Assembly (NCBI GenBank): GCA_949987565.1
Contig: OX465109.1
Span: forward strand, 22,957,727 to 23,021,726
Direction: 5' to 3'
Source of the DNA: Luidia sarsii
Lineage: Eukaryota > Echinodermata > Asteroidea > Paxillosida > Luidiidae
Length of the DNA stretch: 64,000 nt
Of the stretch, positions 1 to 10,745 are shown piece after piece. A model generated the notes under the pieces. That model saw nothing but the letters and a program-made list of their open reading frames with translations, was not told the DNA's origin and did no database searches. A program made the position numbers and the translations under genes. Within the stretch, counting starts at the first letter, position 1. Every line of letters starts with the position of its first letter.

Positions 1-365
1 CTCCCCCCATTAGTGACATCGTTACCCTAATGAGACTTGTATTAACCAAAAACAACTTTTCCTTTCTGGACAAACACTATTTACAGGTACATGACACTGC
101 TATGGGTACACGCATGGCTCCCTCCTTCGCTTGCCTCTGCATGGGTGACCTTGAAGAACGCATACTGAAGATGGCATCCTGTCTCCCATGGATATGGTGG
201 AGATACATCGATGACGTATTTTTCATCTGGACTAGGGAAAGTAGCAGTTTAGGTGATTTCATTGAACACATCAATTCCTTCCACAGGAGTATCAAGTTCA
301 CATCGGAGTACTCATCCCATCAGACGCACTTTCTGGATGTCACCATACGGAAAGACGGCGACACC
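1..365 (+). pseudogene. Penelope-like element reverse transcriptase, C-terminal part (left copy)
   Basis: Reverse transcriptase fragment of a Penelope-like retroelement. The reading frame 30-365 carries HDTAMGTRMAPSFACL followed by WRYIDDVFFIWT, the PLE form of the catalytic YxDD box (Tyr-Ile-Asp-Asp at 204-215), then HQTHFLDVTIRKDG. The fragment is cut at the window edge and interrupted at 365 by a TIR transposon; the rest of the PLE resumes at 1,514. PLE reverse transcriptases prime on nicked DNA and are related to telomerase RT. The YIDD box is intact here, whereas the right copy reads YIND. This is a degraded copy, not a working gene. Confidence 0.9.
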
Positions 366-1505
366 TAAGGTTGTGCCGGTTTCAAATTGTAGATACTCGG
401 TATACCGTGGGAATAAAAACATGGTTTCGGTATACCGTGACGTAATGTTTCCTTGGCCACGCCCACCCCGGTAGAAAAAAGGGGGGGGTTAAACCAACTG
501 ATAATTATTAGTAAGTCTACCATGGTTATCATAAAAGTAGCTTCACCCACTGAGTAGTTGATAGCGTTGTGCATCATAGCTACGATTGCTGGTTTTCATT
601 GCTGGTAGTTACAAAAATGCATAGTAAACTTTTAGGGAAAAATAAAAGTCCAGTTGGCTAGCAGTAGCAAGCTGCGCGTGCATTCATCCCAGCACGTGCA
701 CGTTGTATGCAAGCAGATAGCCCTGGACGTTTTTTTTTTACACTGTACATGTATGTATATATATACAGGCCGTCCGGCCATACACACAGCTAGCTAGCTT
801 CACAACCGCAGTGTTTGGCAATATTTTCAAACAAACTTTTCGATCCAAACAGGATCAGGCATGAAACCATCGTCATGATTGAGTCTGGGTTTTTTTTCCT
901 CCTTGTAACATTTTATTGCAATGCATGGATCTGGTGCAGACATTTAAGTTACATGTGTAGCTAAAAAAGAACGTCGATCTCACGCAAGACACACTGATAT
1001 AATGTAACGAGGCCGATCGTGTACCATGCTTGCGGGGTCGTCAATTATTTTGTTGCCTTGATGACATTGGTGATCGTTTGCTCCTCATGGAAATATCAAC
1101 ACATACATCTCTGTGATGCGCCAGGTGAATATGCCCAATTTACTTTTCCAACAGCATGACAGCAACACAAAAGTATACGAGCACAGACGTGCAGTAAGAA
1201 AAAAAACGCAGTGGCTGTTGGTACGGCAGTCGTCCGTGTGGTTCCTTGACTTCACAGTATTTGTCAGGATGTTTAGCTCTTGGAACCAGACTATCAGCTA
1301 ATAGACTGGTTCAACCAGCCTGCAATGCTGACGAAATACAATCAAGTCAGGGAACCACACGGACGACTGCCGTAACAACAGCCACTGCGGGTTTTTTTCA
1401 GTTCGGTCTCAGCCGGTTTTTCGGTTTTTCAGAAAGGCTTCGGTTCAATTTCGGGTTTCTTTAAACCGCGGTTTTTCGGTATAAGCGAAAACCGGCACAA
1501 CCTTA
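366..1505. mobile_element. Non-autonomous TIR DNA transposon inserted in the PLE (left copy)
   Basis: The termini are inverted repeats, TAAGGTTGTGCCGGTTT at the left and its complement ending GGCACAACCTTA at the right. They are flanked by an 8-bp target duplication, gcgacacc (358-365) and gcaacacc (1,506-1,513, one mismatch). Removing the 1,140 bp re-establishes the PLE frame, since the Asp-Thr codons before it continue as Leu-Thr-Thr-Asp-Leu after it. An 8-bp duplication fits hAT or P superfamilies. No transposase is visible inside. The interior is A/T-rich with a (TATA)n-like stretch near 750 and a nested inverted repeat at 1,207-1,389. Confidence 0.85.
1207..1389. repeat. Nested inverted repeat inside the TIR transposon
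   Basis: Arms 1,207-1,251 and 1,345-1,389 are reverse complements over 45 nt with two mismatches, separated by a 93-nt loop. The equivalent hairpin is in the right copy near 38,780-38,965. It could be a small foldback element nested in the larger transposon or a structural part of it. Confidence 0.85.
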
Positions 1506-1513
1506 GCAACACC

Positions 1514-2404
1514 CTAACCACCGATTTGTATTCTAAAGTTTCTAAACCCACACATACACATCAATATCTCCATGCCTTAAGCTGCCATCCCAGACACTGT
1601 AAGACTGGAATAGCCTACAGTCAAGCTCTTTGCCTTATGTGTATTATGTTCTAATGATTCAGATTTCTCCTGCCATTCACAGGACCTCAAGAGGAATTTA
1701 ATTGCCAGGGGTCACGGCCGTCGTCGAATTGAAAGCTCTATTGATAACCCTAACCCTACGAAAAGGCCCAGGATCCCCTTGGTCACCAGCTTTCATCCTT
1801 GTCTCCTTCCCCTCCGGAAAATTATTAATGACAATCACCACATTCTCCACACCTCAGACCGTCTGGCCAGTGCTGTTCCGGACATCCCATTCCTGGCATA
1901 CAGACGTCCTCGCAACCTACGAGATCTGATTGTTTGTGCTGAGGTCCCCTCTTTGGATCCTTCACCCCCGACCCAGCATGGAACCTTCAAGTGTAATTCT
2001 AAATGTGTAGTCTGTCTGAACCATGTGAAGGAAGCAGTCTCCTTTTCTGGACACTCTCTGACTCTACGCATAGGACCAATGGAATGATCACTTGTACAAC
2101 TACTAATGTTATATATCTCATTTCTTGCAGGGTTTGCAACATTCAATATGTTGGTGAAACTAGAAACAGCCTAAAGAAAGGACTCTATGGTCACAGATCT
2201 ACCATCAACACCAAGCGAGTAGATACACCTGTGGGCCATCACTTCAATCTCCCTAATCATTCCATTCTTGACATGTCTGTACAGGGCATAGAGTCTCTTG
2301 GCCATCGGAAAGATGCTGTCCGCCTCAGCAGGGAAAAACTGTGGATTAAGCGTCTCCGCACTATACAACCTCATGGCCTTAATATTCAGGAAGGGAATGA
2401 CTAA
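1514..2404 (+). pseudogene. Penelope-like element linker and GIY-YIG endonuclease (left copy)
   Basis: Continuation of the PLE ORF downstream of the inserted transposon. The linker shows FRRP-type residues (AYRRPRNLRDLIVCAE) and paired cysteines (CNSKCVVCL). It is followed by the GIY-YIG nuclease signature, NVIYLISC ... NIQYVGETRNSL with a later H-R-S and the TPVGHHFNLPNHS block, ending in GLNIQEGND and a stop at 2,402-2,404. GIY-YIG is the endonuclease typical of Penelope/Neptune-type elements and makes the target nick. Near 2,060 the copy has lost one base relative to the right copy, shifting the frame from the linker into the nuclease, so it is broken. Confidence 0.92.
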
Positions 2405-2700
2405 TCCTCACTTCATTAACACCTCTTTTCTTCATCTTCCCTGTAGCTTTCTCCTTTGATCTCCCACCTCCCTCCTGTCCCTTTGATCCTCCCTACCCTT
2501 TTGTTTGTTTTCCCTTTGATCTCCCCTCCCTAGCCCTCGGTGTACATCTGGATCCCACTCCCTTCCCTTTTGTCCTTCCTCTGTCATGTGTGTCAGGACT
2601 TTCCTTCCCCTGACTGTCTGTGTTTGTCCTTGTCACTTTGCCTTTGAGAAAGGTCCTGCTAGCATCGAAATGTCAGGCCCTGTAATTTTTGAGATATTTC
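2405..2700 (+). mobile_element. PLE 3' untranslated region and terminal motif
   Basis: A pyrimidine-rich 3' region (repeated 'tcccctttgatct'-type phrases) ends in the terminal motif found over and over in this window: cctttgagaaaggtcctgct, then a variant of atcgaaacgtcaggccc. The motif can form two small stems (CCTTT/AAAGG and TCCT/AGGA) followed by GAAAC. This resembles a hammerhead-type core whose first conserved box has drifted; hammerhead motifs are known from PLEs, but activity here is inference. Confidence 0.7.
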
Positions 2701-3203
2701 CTTCCCAATGGATATATAAGACTTATATATAAGGTGAATCAATATAGGAGGGTTTGCGGTGACACCATGTATAAGGTCTCTTAAAGAAGAGGTGTGGTTC
2801 TGAAAAGAACCTGAGTGTTAACTCGACATTCCGACCAGTATGCTCTGGTCGTCATCAGGAGAATGTCTTGGACTCGGTGGTGGATCAGCTTATATGCCGG
2901 TGATCGCTGAGGCGGGAAGGCAGGAAAGATAATCCTCTGGGGAGGATAATCCTAAGGGGCCTTGGTGGGGGGAGGGGGGTGGACGTGTGGGTGCTCACTG
3001 CTCACTTCCCAATGGACTTGTCCCTAGCCACTCATGGACCTGCCTGTACGGTGCCATCCATGGCACGCCCAGAGAGAGGGAGAGCTCCCCCCCCCCTTGC
3101 CACCGAGGGGCGTGACGTCACACAATTGAACCACATCATGAACTATTGCCAAACATCTCTGACATTGTATTTTCATAGGTAAACCTCGCTGACAATAACG
3201 ACT
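2701..3203. repeat. Repetitive spacer between PLE fragments, with a hammerhead-like motif
   Basis: No gene is seen. On the minus strand 2,820-2,865 reads CCTGATGAC, a CGACCAG/CTGGTCG-type stem, then GGAATGTCGAG. That is the layout of a hammerhead ribozyme (CUGAUGA, stem II, GAAAC) with the second box altered. The rest holds a G-rich run near 2,965-2,985 and a C-rich run near 3,087. The same sequence is at about 40,300-40,807. Confidence 0.55.
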
Positions 3204-3764
3204 TCACTGTAAACAACACGTTTTATAACATTTGTTGACTACAGTAATAAGCAAAAATGTTGCAAAATGCGTACTGACTAAAATGACCAAAAAGTTAATA
3301 ACAAACATTAGCAGGGCCTGACATTTCGATCCTAGCAGGACCTTTCTCAGAGGCAGAATGACAGGGACAAAACAAATATGAATGGGAAAGTAACGGAGAC
3401 ATGGATGACAGAGGACAAAGGGGATAGCTGGTAGGGTGAGATCAGAGGGAAGGGCAGGTGTTTGGGTAGGGATTAGATAGTGGAAGGGGGAAACATCAAA
3501 GGGAAAAGGTGAAAGAGAGAAGTGGGGGGAGAGAACATATAAAGGAGGGGTTATTGGTTCACATGCAAGGTGTTCATCATTCCCCTCCTGGATGTTGAGG
3601 CCATGCGCTTGAATTGTCCAAAGACGCTTCATCCACATTTTCTCTTGGCTTAAACAGACAGCATTACTAAGATGACCAAGTGATTCTATGCCCAGAACAC
3701 TCATATCTGATATGGAAGGATAGGGGAGATTGAAGTGACACCCTACTGGTGTATCCAATTATTC
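3204..3764 (-). pseudogene. PLE GIY-YIG C-terminus and 3' tail, reverse orientation
   Basis: On the minus strand the frame begins at DTPVGCHFNLPYPS, matching the block after the GIY-YIG core, runs through a WMKRLWTIQAHGLNIQEGND ending, and continues open into the 3' region. It ends at the PLE terminal motif near 3,320-3,350. It is truncated at its 5' end and is a different PLE subfamily from the copy at 1-2,700, with a distinct C-terminal extension. It is a dead fragment. Confidence 0.85.
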
Positions 3765-3789
3765 AGTTCTGGTGGTATTTTGTGTTGAT

Positions 3790-4110
3790 ATTCAAAAATG
3801 TTGGAAACTTCTTACTGACTAAAATTACCAAAATGCAAATCTCAAAATTTAGTGGGCCTGACGTTTTGATCCTAGCAGGACCTTTCTCAAAGGCAGAGTG
3901 ATTTTTCCCTTCCTCTATGTAATCCCTACCCTACTCCTTGCCCTTCCCTTTGATCTCACCCTACCAGCTTCACTCTTTGTCCTTTTTTTTCTCATCCGTG
4001 TCCTATTCACTCTCTTCCCCCTTCCTTCGTGTACATGTATCTGTTTCTGCCTTTGAGAAAGCTCCTGCTATGATCGAAACGTCAGGCCCACTAAATTTTG
4101 ATATTCTTTT
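3790..4110. mobile_element. Inverted pair of PLE 3' tails (left copy, centre deleted)
   Basis: 3,790-3,902 is a PLE tail on the minus strand. 3,905-4,110 is a PLE tail on the plus strand, ending aaacgtcaggcccactaaat. In the right copy the same arms flank about 1.1 kb more PLE sequence, so this copy has probably lost the centre of the palindrome. Confidence 0.8.
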
Positions 4111-4212
4111 GTTTAAATAAAATACACCTGAGATTAGACACTGGGCACATGAGGGTGTCTAGTAACCCAACTTAATGTATTTGAATGATATTCTTTTCCA
4201 CATATCCTGCAG

Positions 4213-4497
4213 GTGTTTGATGGTGCAACAGGCAGGTACCAGACTACATTTGGGTCACGAGGCAGTGGACCCAACCAGCTGGATGGGCCAGTAGGCATTG
4301 CCATCGATTCCATGGGCTTTGTGGCCGTGGCAGAGGAAGGCAACCACCGTGTCCAACTGTTCACTCCTCGCTGGGAATCCTTCCACATGCTACGCAACCA
4401 AGAAGATCCTTTTAAATGTCCTCGGGGCGTAATCTTCAACCAGCGCAAGGAGTTAGTCGTCTGTGACTATGGCAATCACATGATCCAATTATTCTGA
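4213..4497 (+). CDS. Last exon of an upstream TRIM-NHL paralogue
   Basis: A 94-codon terminal exon plus TGA, preceded by a clean acceptor (ttccacatatcctgcag, ending 4,212). It encodes the end of an NHL beta-propeller, with two NHL repeats recognisable by GPVGIAID...GNHRVQLF and SPRGV-type ...CDYGNHMIQLF. It is homologous to the last exon of the complete gene at 42,881-43,165 and in the same phase (0). No earlier exon of this copy is in the window, so they should lie to the left. It differs from the other copy by 13 nucleotides that change 12 amino acids with no purely silent codon change. The intact frame and splice site argue that it is still used. Confidence 0.85.
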   Translation: MFDGATGRYQTTFGSRGSGPNQLDGPVGIAIDSMGFVAVAEEGNHRVQLFTPRWESFHMLRNQEDPFKCPRGVIFNQRKELVVCDYGNHMIQLF

Positions 4498-5160
4498 ATG
4501 CATACCTTTCACTTGTTCCTTTTCATTTGAGTCAGGCAGCAATTTTCTGTCATTTCTGTAAAGATTCATCACTTTTATGAGGCATAACTGAAGAATAATT
4601 ACATTGTTCAAATATAATTTGATCAGTCAATAATTATTCGATTGGCACTGATTTGTATATTCTGGGTATATTTTGGGTATACGTAATTATATTGTTTTAT
4701 ATTTTGGATAATTTCAGACAGTCAGCAGTTTTCTGTTTTTCTTAAGGGATGTAACCGATGCATAACTGTTAATGAACAGTAATTAATCAGCATACATGAG
4801 ACTAAATTAATTCTTGCAGACAAATGTAGGTAACCAGGACTGAAGCTTGAAAGAAAACCATAACCGTTGAATGAGGCATGTATCCATAGCAACCAATACA
4901 GCAAGCAACTCACTCCATACATGCTGTGTTCTGCTTATATAGGCCTATGTGCAGTCAATTTGTACTGTCTGTACAGTGTGTCCTTTCCCATTTCCCATGC
5001 CCATAAAGTTAGAGGGCGCTGTTCATCAGCTGCCAGTCTTATTTTACTGCTCCAAGTCTTCAATTTTTAATCCTTGAAAATCTGTTTTGTGACGCCATCC
5101 TTTCCTGGGTTTCTTCGGGTGTGACTTTGATCGTTTTTAGAACACAATATTTGTGAGTTT
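4498..5160. other. 3' flank of the TRIM-NHL exon, no gene seen
   Basis: A/T-rich sequence, nearly identical to 43,166-43,820. It probably includes the 3' UTR of the exon. No RNA gene or conserved ORF is visible. A clear polyadenylation signal could not be singled out. Confidence 0.5.
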
Positions 5161-5457
5161 TTGTGACATTTATTTATACTTGGAGGGAAATTTTATCTGC
5201 TTTTGAAATCCTGCTAACTGGACTCATGTTCTGGACTGGACTAACATTGTTGCTTGTATTGCACAATGCCACCAAGCTGCAAGTCAACATATGCATGCAC
5301 AGAACCTACTATTCATCAGGTAAAACTGCCATCGTGTTCCTTTCGTGTGACTTTCTTCAACTTGGAATTCCTACGCCACATCCACATAATGTGTCAGTCA
5401 GGCTCTGTTCTACTGGATTTCCTGCTGCAAAGTCATCTCCTGTGAAGCAGTCCAAAC

Positions 5458-5886
5458 ATGGTTGCACATGCCTTGCTATTCATGGGCATGATCCTCCCAT
5501 CGACATTAGTTTTTATGGATGTTTCTAAAACCCCTGGCCCTTCCAATTCTCAGTTGGATACTGATGCTGCATTCACTACATGTATCCATTCAAAAAGATT
5601 CATGGGTTATACACGTCATGAACTCCTGCGACTTCGCCGCCCTTCCAAGGGATTTATTGATCAAGAAACATTCCACGCACTTAAATTGAATAGTATTTTC
5701 CGATACCGTGGCCGTCGAGGCGGGAGGCGCAAAATGGAAGTGCCGGTAGTAATCAATCATCGCAGGGATTATGTTGTACGACCAAAACCATGTCCTCACG
5801 CACGAGTGCTAACTTCCTTGACAAGAACACAACTCCGCAGCTCAGCTGAACCTTTGCAGTTTAAATACAAGGTCAGTGAGAAGTAA
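5458..5886 (+). pseudogene. LINE 5' coding region
   Basis: 142-codon frame with a GPSNSQ-type start, a TRHELLRLRRPS stretch and the basic RYRGRRGGRRK motif, which is commonly found upstream of the endonuclease in L2/CR1-like elements. It ends as the endonuclease frame begins with a shift at about 5,876. It is part of the LINE and not a host gene. Confidence 0.7.
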
Positions 5887-7031
5887 GTCAGCTTTGTTTG
5901 CTGACTACGTCTTCAGTAGTAAAGCTGACCTGTACTGTTTAGCTGAGACCTGGCTTATCGAGATGGACACTGCCCTAAAAGCTGAAATCACACCTACTGG
6001 ATTCACTTTCCTGGATCATCCCCGCATGAACCGTACTGGGGAGGCACTGGCCTTCTCTTCAGAGACAGTTTACATGTAACCCAAGTGGCTGCAGGTAAAC
6101 TGAATTCCTTCGAGTATTCTGAGTGGATTGTCAGTTACAAGTTGTTTAATCTGCGGCTATCAATCATTTATAGGCCTCCGTACTCTACCAATCACCCAGT
6201 TACAACTACAGAATGTGGTGCCTACGGTATTTGGAATCAGTTGTCCTGTCAACAGAATCTGTACCCTTAACCAGTGACTTCAATGTGCATGTGGATGTGG
6301 CCAACGACCGTGATTCCATATGACTTTTGGAATTGCTTGAATCCATGGGTCTTCAACAACATGTGGATCAATCAACGCACGAGCATGGTCATACGCTGGA
6401 TCTTATCATCACTCGTCGTAATGATGAAGTTGTTAGTGATCACCCGTCTATTGATCACCTGTTTTCTGACCATTTTTCAGTACTTTGTGACCTCAATATG
6501 GCCAAACCTTCCCTCTCAACAAAACAGGTTTCATACAGGAAATTGAAATCAATTGACATTGATGCACTGACATCTGAACTTGCTTCTTCTAAGCTGTTTC
6601 AAGAAACCCTGAATGATCTGGACATCTTAGTGGACTGTTACAACACTACTTTAGTTGAGCTACTCGATCATCATGCCCCCATACAAACTAAAACAATTAA
6701 AGCCAGGCCCCTGATGCCCTGGTTTAATGATGAAATCAAGGCTGCAAAGAGGTCACAACGTCAAGCTGAGAGGAAATGGAAGCGTTCTGGGAATATATCT
6801 CACCTGAGGTCCTACAAGTCCAGGAGAAACCGCACAAACTATCTAATGAAAATGGCCCGCCAAGACTTCTACTCCAACCTCATTAAGGAAAACAATTCTG
6901 ATCCTGGCAAACTGTTTGCGATCACAAAGAATCTTCTTGGTCACCGCAGTGAGGTTCCACTGCCTCCATTCACCAGCGAACATGTTCTTGGAAATGAAAT
7001 GGGGCAGTTCTTCGTGGAAAAAAATCAATAG
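5876..7031 (+). pseudogene. LINE AP-endonuclease and linker, frameshifted
   Basis: Pieces in three frames spell an APE-type endonuclease: ADLYCLAETWL (5,876-6,079 frame), LRLSIIYRPPYS (6,085-6,270 frame), and HGHTLDLIITRR...SDHFSVLCDLN (6,327-7,031 frame). The last runs on into a basic linker (PWFNDEIKAAKRSQRQAERK). The catalytic His of the SDH motif is present. The frame ends at 7,029-7,031 after an extra base in an A run; the right copy stays open through this point, so the lesion is specific to this copy. Confidence 0.85.
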
Positions 7032-7199
7032 AATTCAAAACCAACTGGACAATGCTGTGGCCTCCATTACAGCAGATCCTCCCATTTCAGATAAGCCACC
7101 AGCGCAAACGAGTGCATTGGATTGTTTGTCACTACTTTCGGACAGTGACACAAAGTCTCTTATCTCCAAGGCATCTAAACAACCTGCTCACTTGACCCA

Positions 7200-8698
7200 A
7201 TGCCAACAGCACTGTTGATGAAGTGTCTTGATGTTATACTTCCGGTGCTTACTGCAATGATTAACTTATCGTTGGATTCCGGAGTATTTGCACTTAACTG
7301 GAAAGAGGCCATAGTTACTTCACTGCTAAAGAAAGCAAACCTTGACTTGAGCTTCAACAATTATCGCCCAATTAGTAATCTTCAATTTGTTTCTAAGCTG
7401 AGCGAAATGGCTGTATTCCAGCAGGTGCACAATCACATGACTACCCATTCACTTTATCCAACATTCCAATCAGCGTATAGGAAACACCATAGCACCGAAA
7501 TGGCTCTTCTTAAGGTTAAAAATGACATTTGATTGAACATGAACTCTCAGCAAGTCACTTTGCTAGTTTTATTAGATCTTAGCGCAGCATTTGACACTGT
7601 AAACCACACAATTCTGCTCCAGCGGCTTCAGACCAAGATAGGGATCCGTGGCATAGCACTGGATTGGTTTGCTTCCTACCTTGCTGACAGAAGTCAACAA
7701 ATCTCCATACGGAGAGTCTTATCAGATGCATTTGAACTGAATTGTGGGGTTCTCCAAGGCTCTTGTTTGGGTCCACTATTGTTTACGATTTATACGTCCA
7801 AACTTTTTGACATAGTTGACAATCATCTTCCAAATGTGCATTGTTATGCTGATGACACTCAACTTTATTTGTCTTTTAAACCTGGTTCAGATGTCACACA
7901 ATTAGCAGCTGTTAAGGCTATGGACAATTGTATTAGTGACATTAGAGCATGGATGCTTCATGACAAATTAATGATTAATGATGACAAAACTGAATTTCTA
8001 ATCATTGGAACCAAACAACAACTAGCTAAGCTTTCCGTTGACAACCTTAAAATTGGAAGCTGTAGCATTGCTCCAAGTACTTCGGTCAGAAATCTTGGAG
8101 CTTTGTTTGATTCAAAATTGTGTATGAGCTCTCATATTACTAAGGCTTGTTCCATATCGTTTTTCCATCTTATTATCGTATTAGCAAGTTTTTATCCAAG
8201 GATTCATTAGTCAACCTTATTCATGCATTTATTACTAACAGACTTGATTATTGTAATAGTCTCCTGTTTGGCATACCCACCTCTGAATTAGCCAAGTTGC
8301 AACGAGTTCAAAACGCTGCTGCTAGGCTTGTAAGCAACACGCATAAATTCAACCATATCTCACCGGTCCTGCGTCAATTACATTGGCTGCCAGTGAAATT
8401 CCGTATTGATTTTAAAATACTCCTGTTAACATTCAAAGCCTTACATGGCTTGTCCGCAAGGTACATTCGTGATCTTGTTGGTGTTAAGAAGGCATCTACC
8501 TATTGCTTACGATCTTACAATAACCTATGTTTGGAAATTCCTAAGGGTAGAATGTTAAAGACACTGGGGCATAGATCGTTTCTATATGCAGCCCCTGATT
8601 TATGGAACAAGTTGTCCTCTGAAATCCAACAATCTCAGTCTATTACTATTTTTAAGTGTAAAATAAAGACTTATCTTTTTAAATTGGCTTTAAACTAA
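7200..8698 (+). pseudogene. LINE reverse transcriptase and C-terminus, broken
   Basis: RT fingers and palm with the YADD catalytic box at 7,844-7,855. The frame from 7,200 is interrupted by an in-frame TGA at 7,530 and then shifts near 8,150. The remainder (8,147-8,698) encodes the thumb/C-terminal region, with LDYCNSLLFGIP, HWLPVKFRIDFKILLL and the closing APDLWNKL...FKCKIKTYLFKLALN. The right copy lacks the 7,530 stop but has its own at 46,602, so the copies acquired lesions independently. Confidence 0.9.
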
Positions 8699-9189
8699 GT
8701 AATTGTTTACTCTTAAATCTTGCTCGCAAATTTAAATCATTCCCACATTATTATTTTGGTTCTCTTTCTGTTTGTGTTTTCACTTGGTGCATTTGTGGGG
8801 AGGTTTTTAATAGGTTTTCTATATTATTGTTTGGTTAAGTCATTTTGAGATAATTTTGTTTTTTGTAAGTGGTTTAAGTCTATTTGTAAATGAAATTTGA
8901 TTGTTTTTATGTAATGCGCATACGATCATTATCATGAGGACCGCTCAATATAAATTTTAAATTATAATTATTATTATTATTACCAAGCGGTCAAGCGGTG
9001 TTTATATTTTCATTTTAATTCTGACTCTCGATACCCTGGCAAGAGAGGAAAAGTACATTTTTGGCCTTTTCCAAAACCAAAGTCCATCGGAGTGAAGTGC
9101 TTTCAGTGGTTTCAGGCATGCAGTGGATTATGGATGCGCACGGTGTGTGGGCGATCGTCACTCGTTGTGTGCTTGTGCGCGGTTGCTTG

Positions 9190-10745
9190 GCCGTTGCTAT
9201 GGTGGGCGTGGCCTACTGGATCGGTGAATTTGAGCAGGACGATATTGAGCTGATTTGGCTCAAAATGTGTTCCAAAAAGGGATACAGTCTTTTAGGGTGT
9301 TTTATATAGAGCTCCTAATTCTCACACCAAACTCTTTGAAGACTTCCAGGTGGTTTAAGAAACAATTTTGCCATTTGTTGATTTCAATATACCTGGGTGT
9401 AATATATGCTATATTTGCTTCTACAAATGTAGAGCGTTTACATGTATGGCCATTGCCAGTATATTTGTTGATTTTAATGTACCTGGGTAATGTGGGTATA
9501 ACATGTGCTATATTTGCTTCTTCTACAAATGTACAGCGTTTCCATGCTGCTTTAGATGTGCTTAATTTTCAGCAACTAGTAAATGTTGAAACTTGTCCAA
9601 AGTCAGCTATCAACCAGGGCTCAATAATTGATCTTATTTTTACAAACACACCCAACTTGTTTACTATTGTATGTATTCAACCAGGTTTTGGTTCTAGTGA
9701 TCACAATGATATCTTGTGTCATATTGTCACTGGTCACAAAGCTGAATCTGTTTCCTGGTATATCTATCAATACAACAAGGCTGATTGGAACATTCTCTGT
9801 GACACTCTTAATAGAATCCATTGGAACACATTCTTTTGGCGAGAACATGATATTAATGATGCTTGGGATACATTTCAAGAATTGTTACTTGCAGTAATCA
9901 AAGATGTTGCAACTATAGCTGAGCAGAGTGGTAAAAGACAAAACCCTTGGATTACCCATGAAATTGTTATTCTTAGTAAAAGAAAACATCATCCTTTCAA
10001 GGATCATAACAGAAATCCAAGCAGTCATTGTCTTTGGGCTAAAATAGAAAATTTTACGCAGCCCAGTCATAATTATATCAAAATTTAGTAGGCCTGACGT
10101 TTTGATCCTAGCAGGACCTTTCTCAAAAGCCTTTGAGAAAGGTCCTGCTAGGATCGAAACGTCAGGCCCACTAAATTTTGAGATTTCAACTTTAGTAATT
10201 TTAGTCAGTAAGCAGTTTGCAACATTTTTGTATATCATTTTAAGCCCAGTCATATGCATCATTCAATTAAGGATCTCTTTGAGAATTGCTCATCATCTCA
10301 GAAACACTTCTGTTGTGGATAGTCAATGCTGAAAAACCTGCACAAACAGCTTGCACAAATCAAATGGAGTGACGGTCACAGACCCTGCAGAAATTGCCAA
10401 TTATTTAAACTAATAATTTAAAATTATTTCACAGTTGATAAAGCAGGTTTTTAAGTATGTGTACTTGTAGCCAATCATCTCAATTTTCTTCCTGTGATAT
10501 TTCAGTAGTTGTTGGTGAAGTTAGAAGCTTACTTCAGAAAGTTATTCATAATAATGATGCGTACAGGTCAGCTTGGCCAGATACTATATCTCCAATGCTG
10601 CTGAATCTAGCAAGTGATAGTCTTACAGATCCACTCACACAACTATCTAATCTCTCTCTTCCATTGGGTGTTGTGCCTTCAGAATGAAAAATGGCAAATA
10701 TTGTGCCTCTTTATAAATCTAGTGACTCTCATAATGATATGATAT
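9190..10745 (+). pseudogene. Fragment of a second LINE (endonuclease to RT start), interrupted
   Basis: A different non-LTR element. EQDDIELIWLKMCSKKGYSL (near 9,235) and GSIIDLIFTNTP...GSSDHNDILCHI (9,255 frame) are the C-terminal endonuclease, and NPWITHEIVILSKRK is the linker. After the palindromic insert at 10,072-10,242 the element resumes, and SAWPDTISPMLLNLASDSLT followed by MANIVPLYKSSDS (about 10,560-10,730) is the start of an RT domain. It is 3' truncated and full of frame changes. The coding match on both sides of the insert shows it was one element before the hit. Confidence 0.75.
10072..10242. mobile_element. Short palindromic PLE-derived element with 12-bp target duplication
   Basis: 171 bp made of a truncated PLE tail in reverse joined at 'aaaagcctttgagaaa' to a longer PLE tail in forward orientation. 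The first arm reads aaatttagtaggcctgacgt and the second ends gaaacgtcaggcccactaaat plus about 70 bp of tail. It is flanked by identical 12-bp repeats agcccagtcata (10,060-10,071 and 10,243-10,254). It interrupts a LINE fragment. The same insertion is at 48,705-48,875, so it predates the duplication. Confidence 0.88.

Larger units (their letters stand above)
5163..8985 (+). mobile_element. Nearly full-length L2/CR1-type LINE (left copy)
   Basis: A non-LTR retrotransposon with a 5' region, AP-endonuclease, linker, reverse transcriptase and C-terminal domain in the usual order, ending in a short (ATT)n tail near 8,962-8,985. The RT boxes YRPISNLQFVSKLSE, LLDLSAAFDTVNHTILL, GVLQGSCLGPLLF and HCYADDTQLYL are typical of the CR1/L2 group. 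Several frameshifts and a stop inactivate it. The 5' boundary is not visible, and the 3' end is judged from the ATT run. The equivalent copy is at about 43,800-47,620. Confidence 0.9.
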
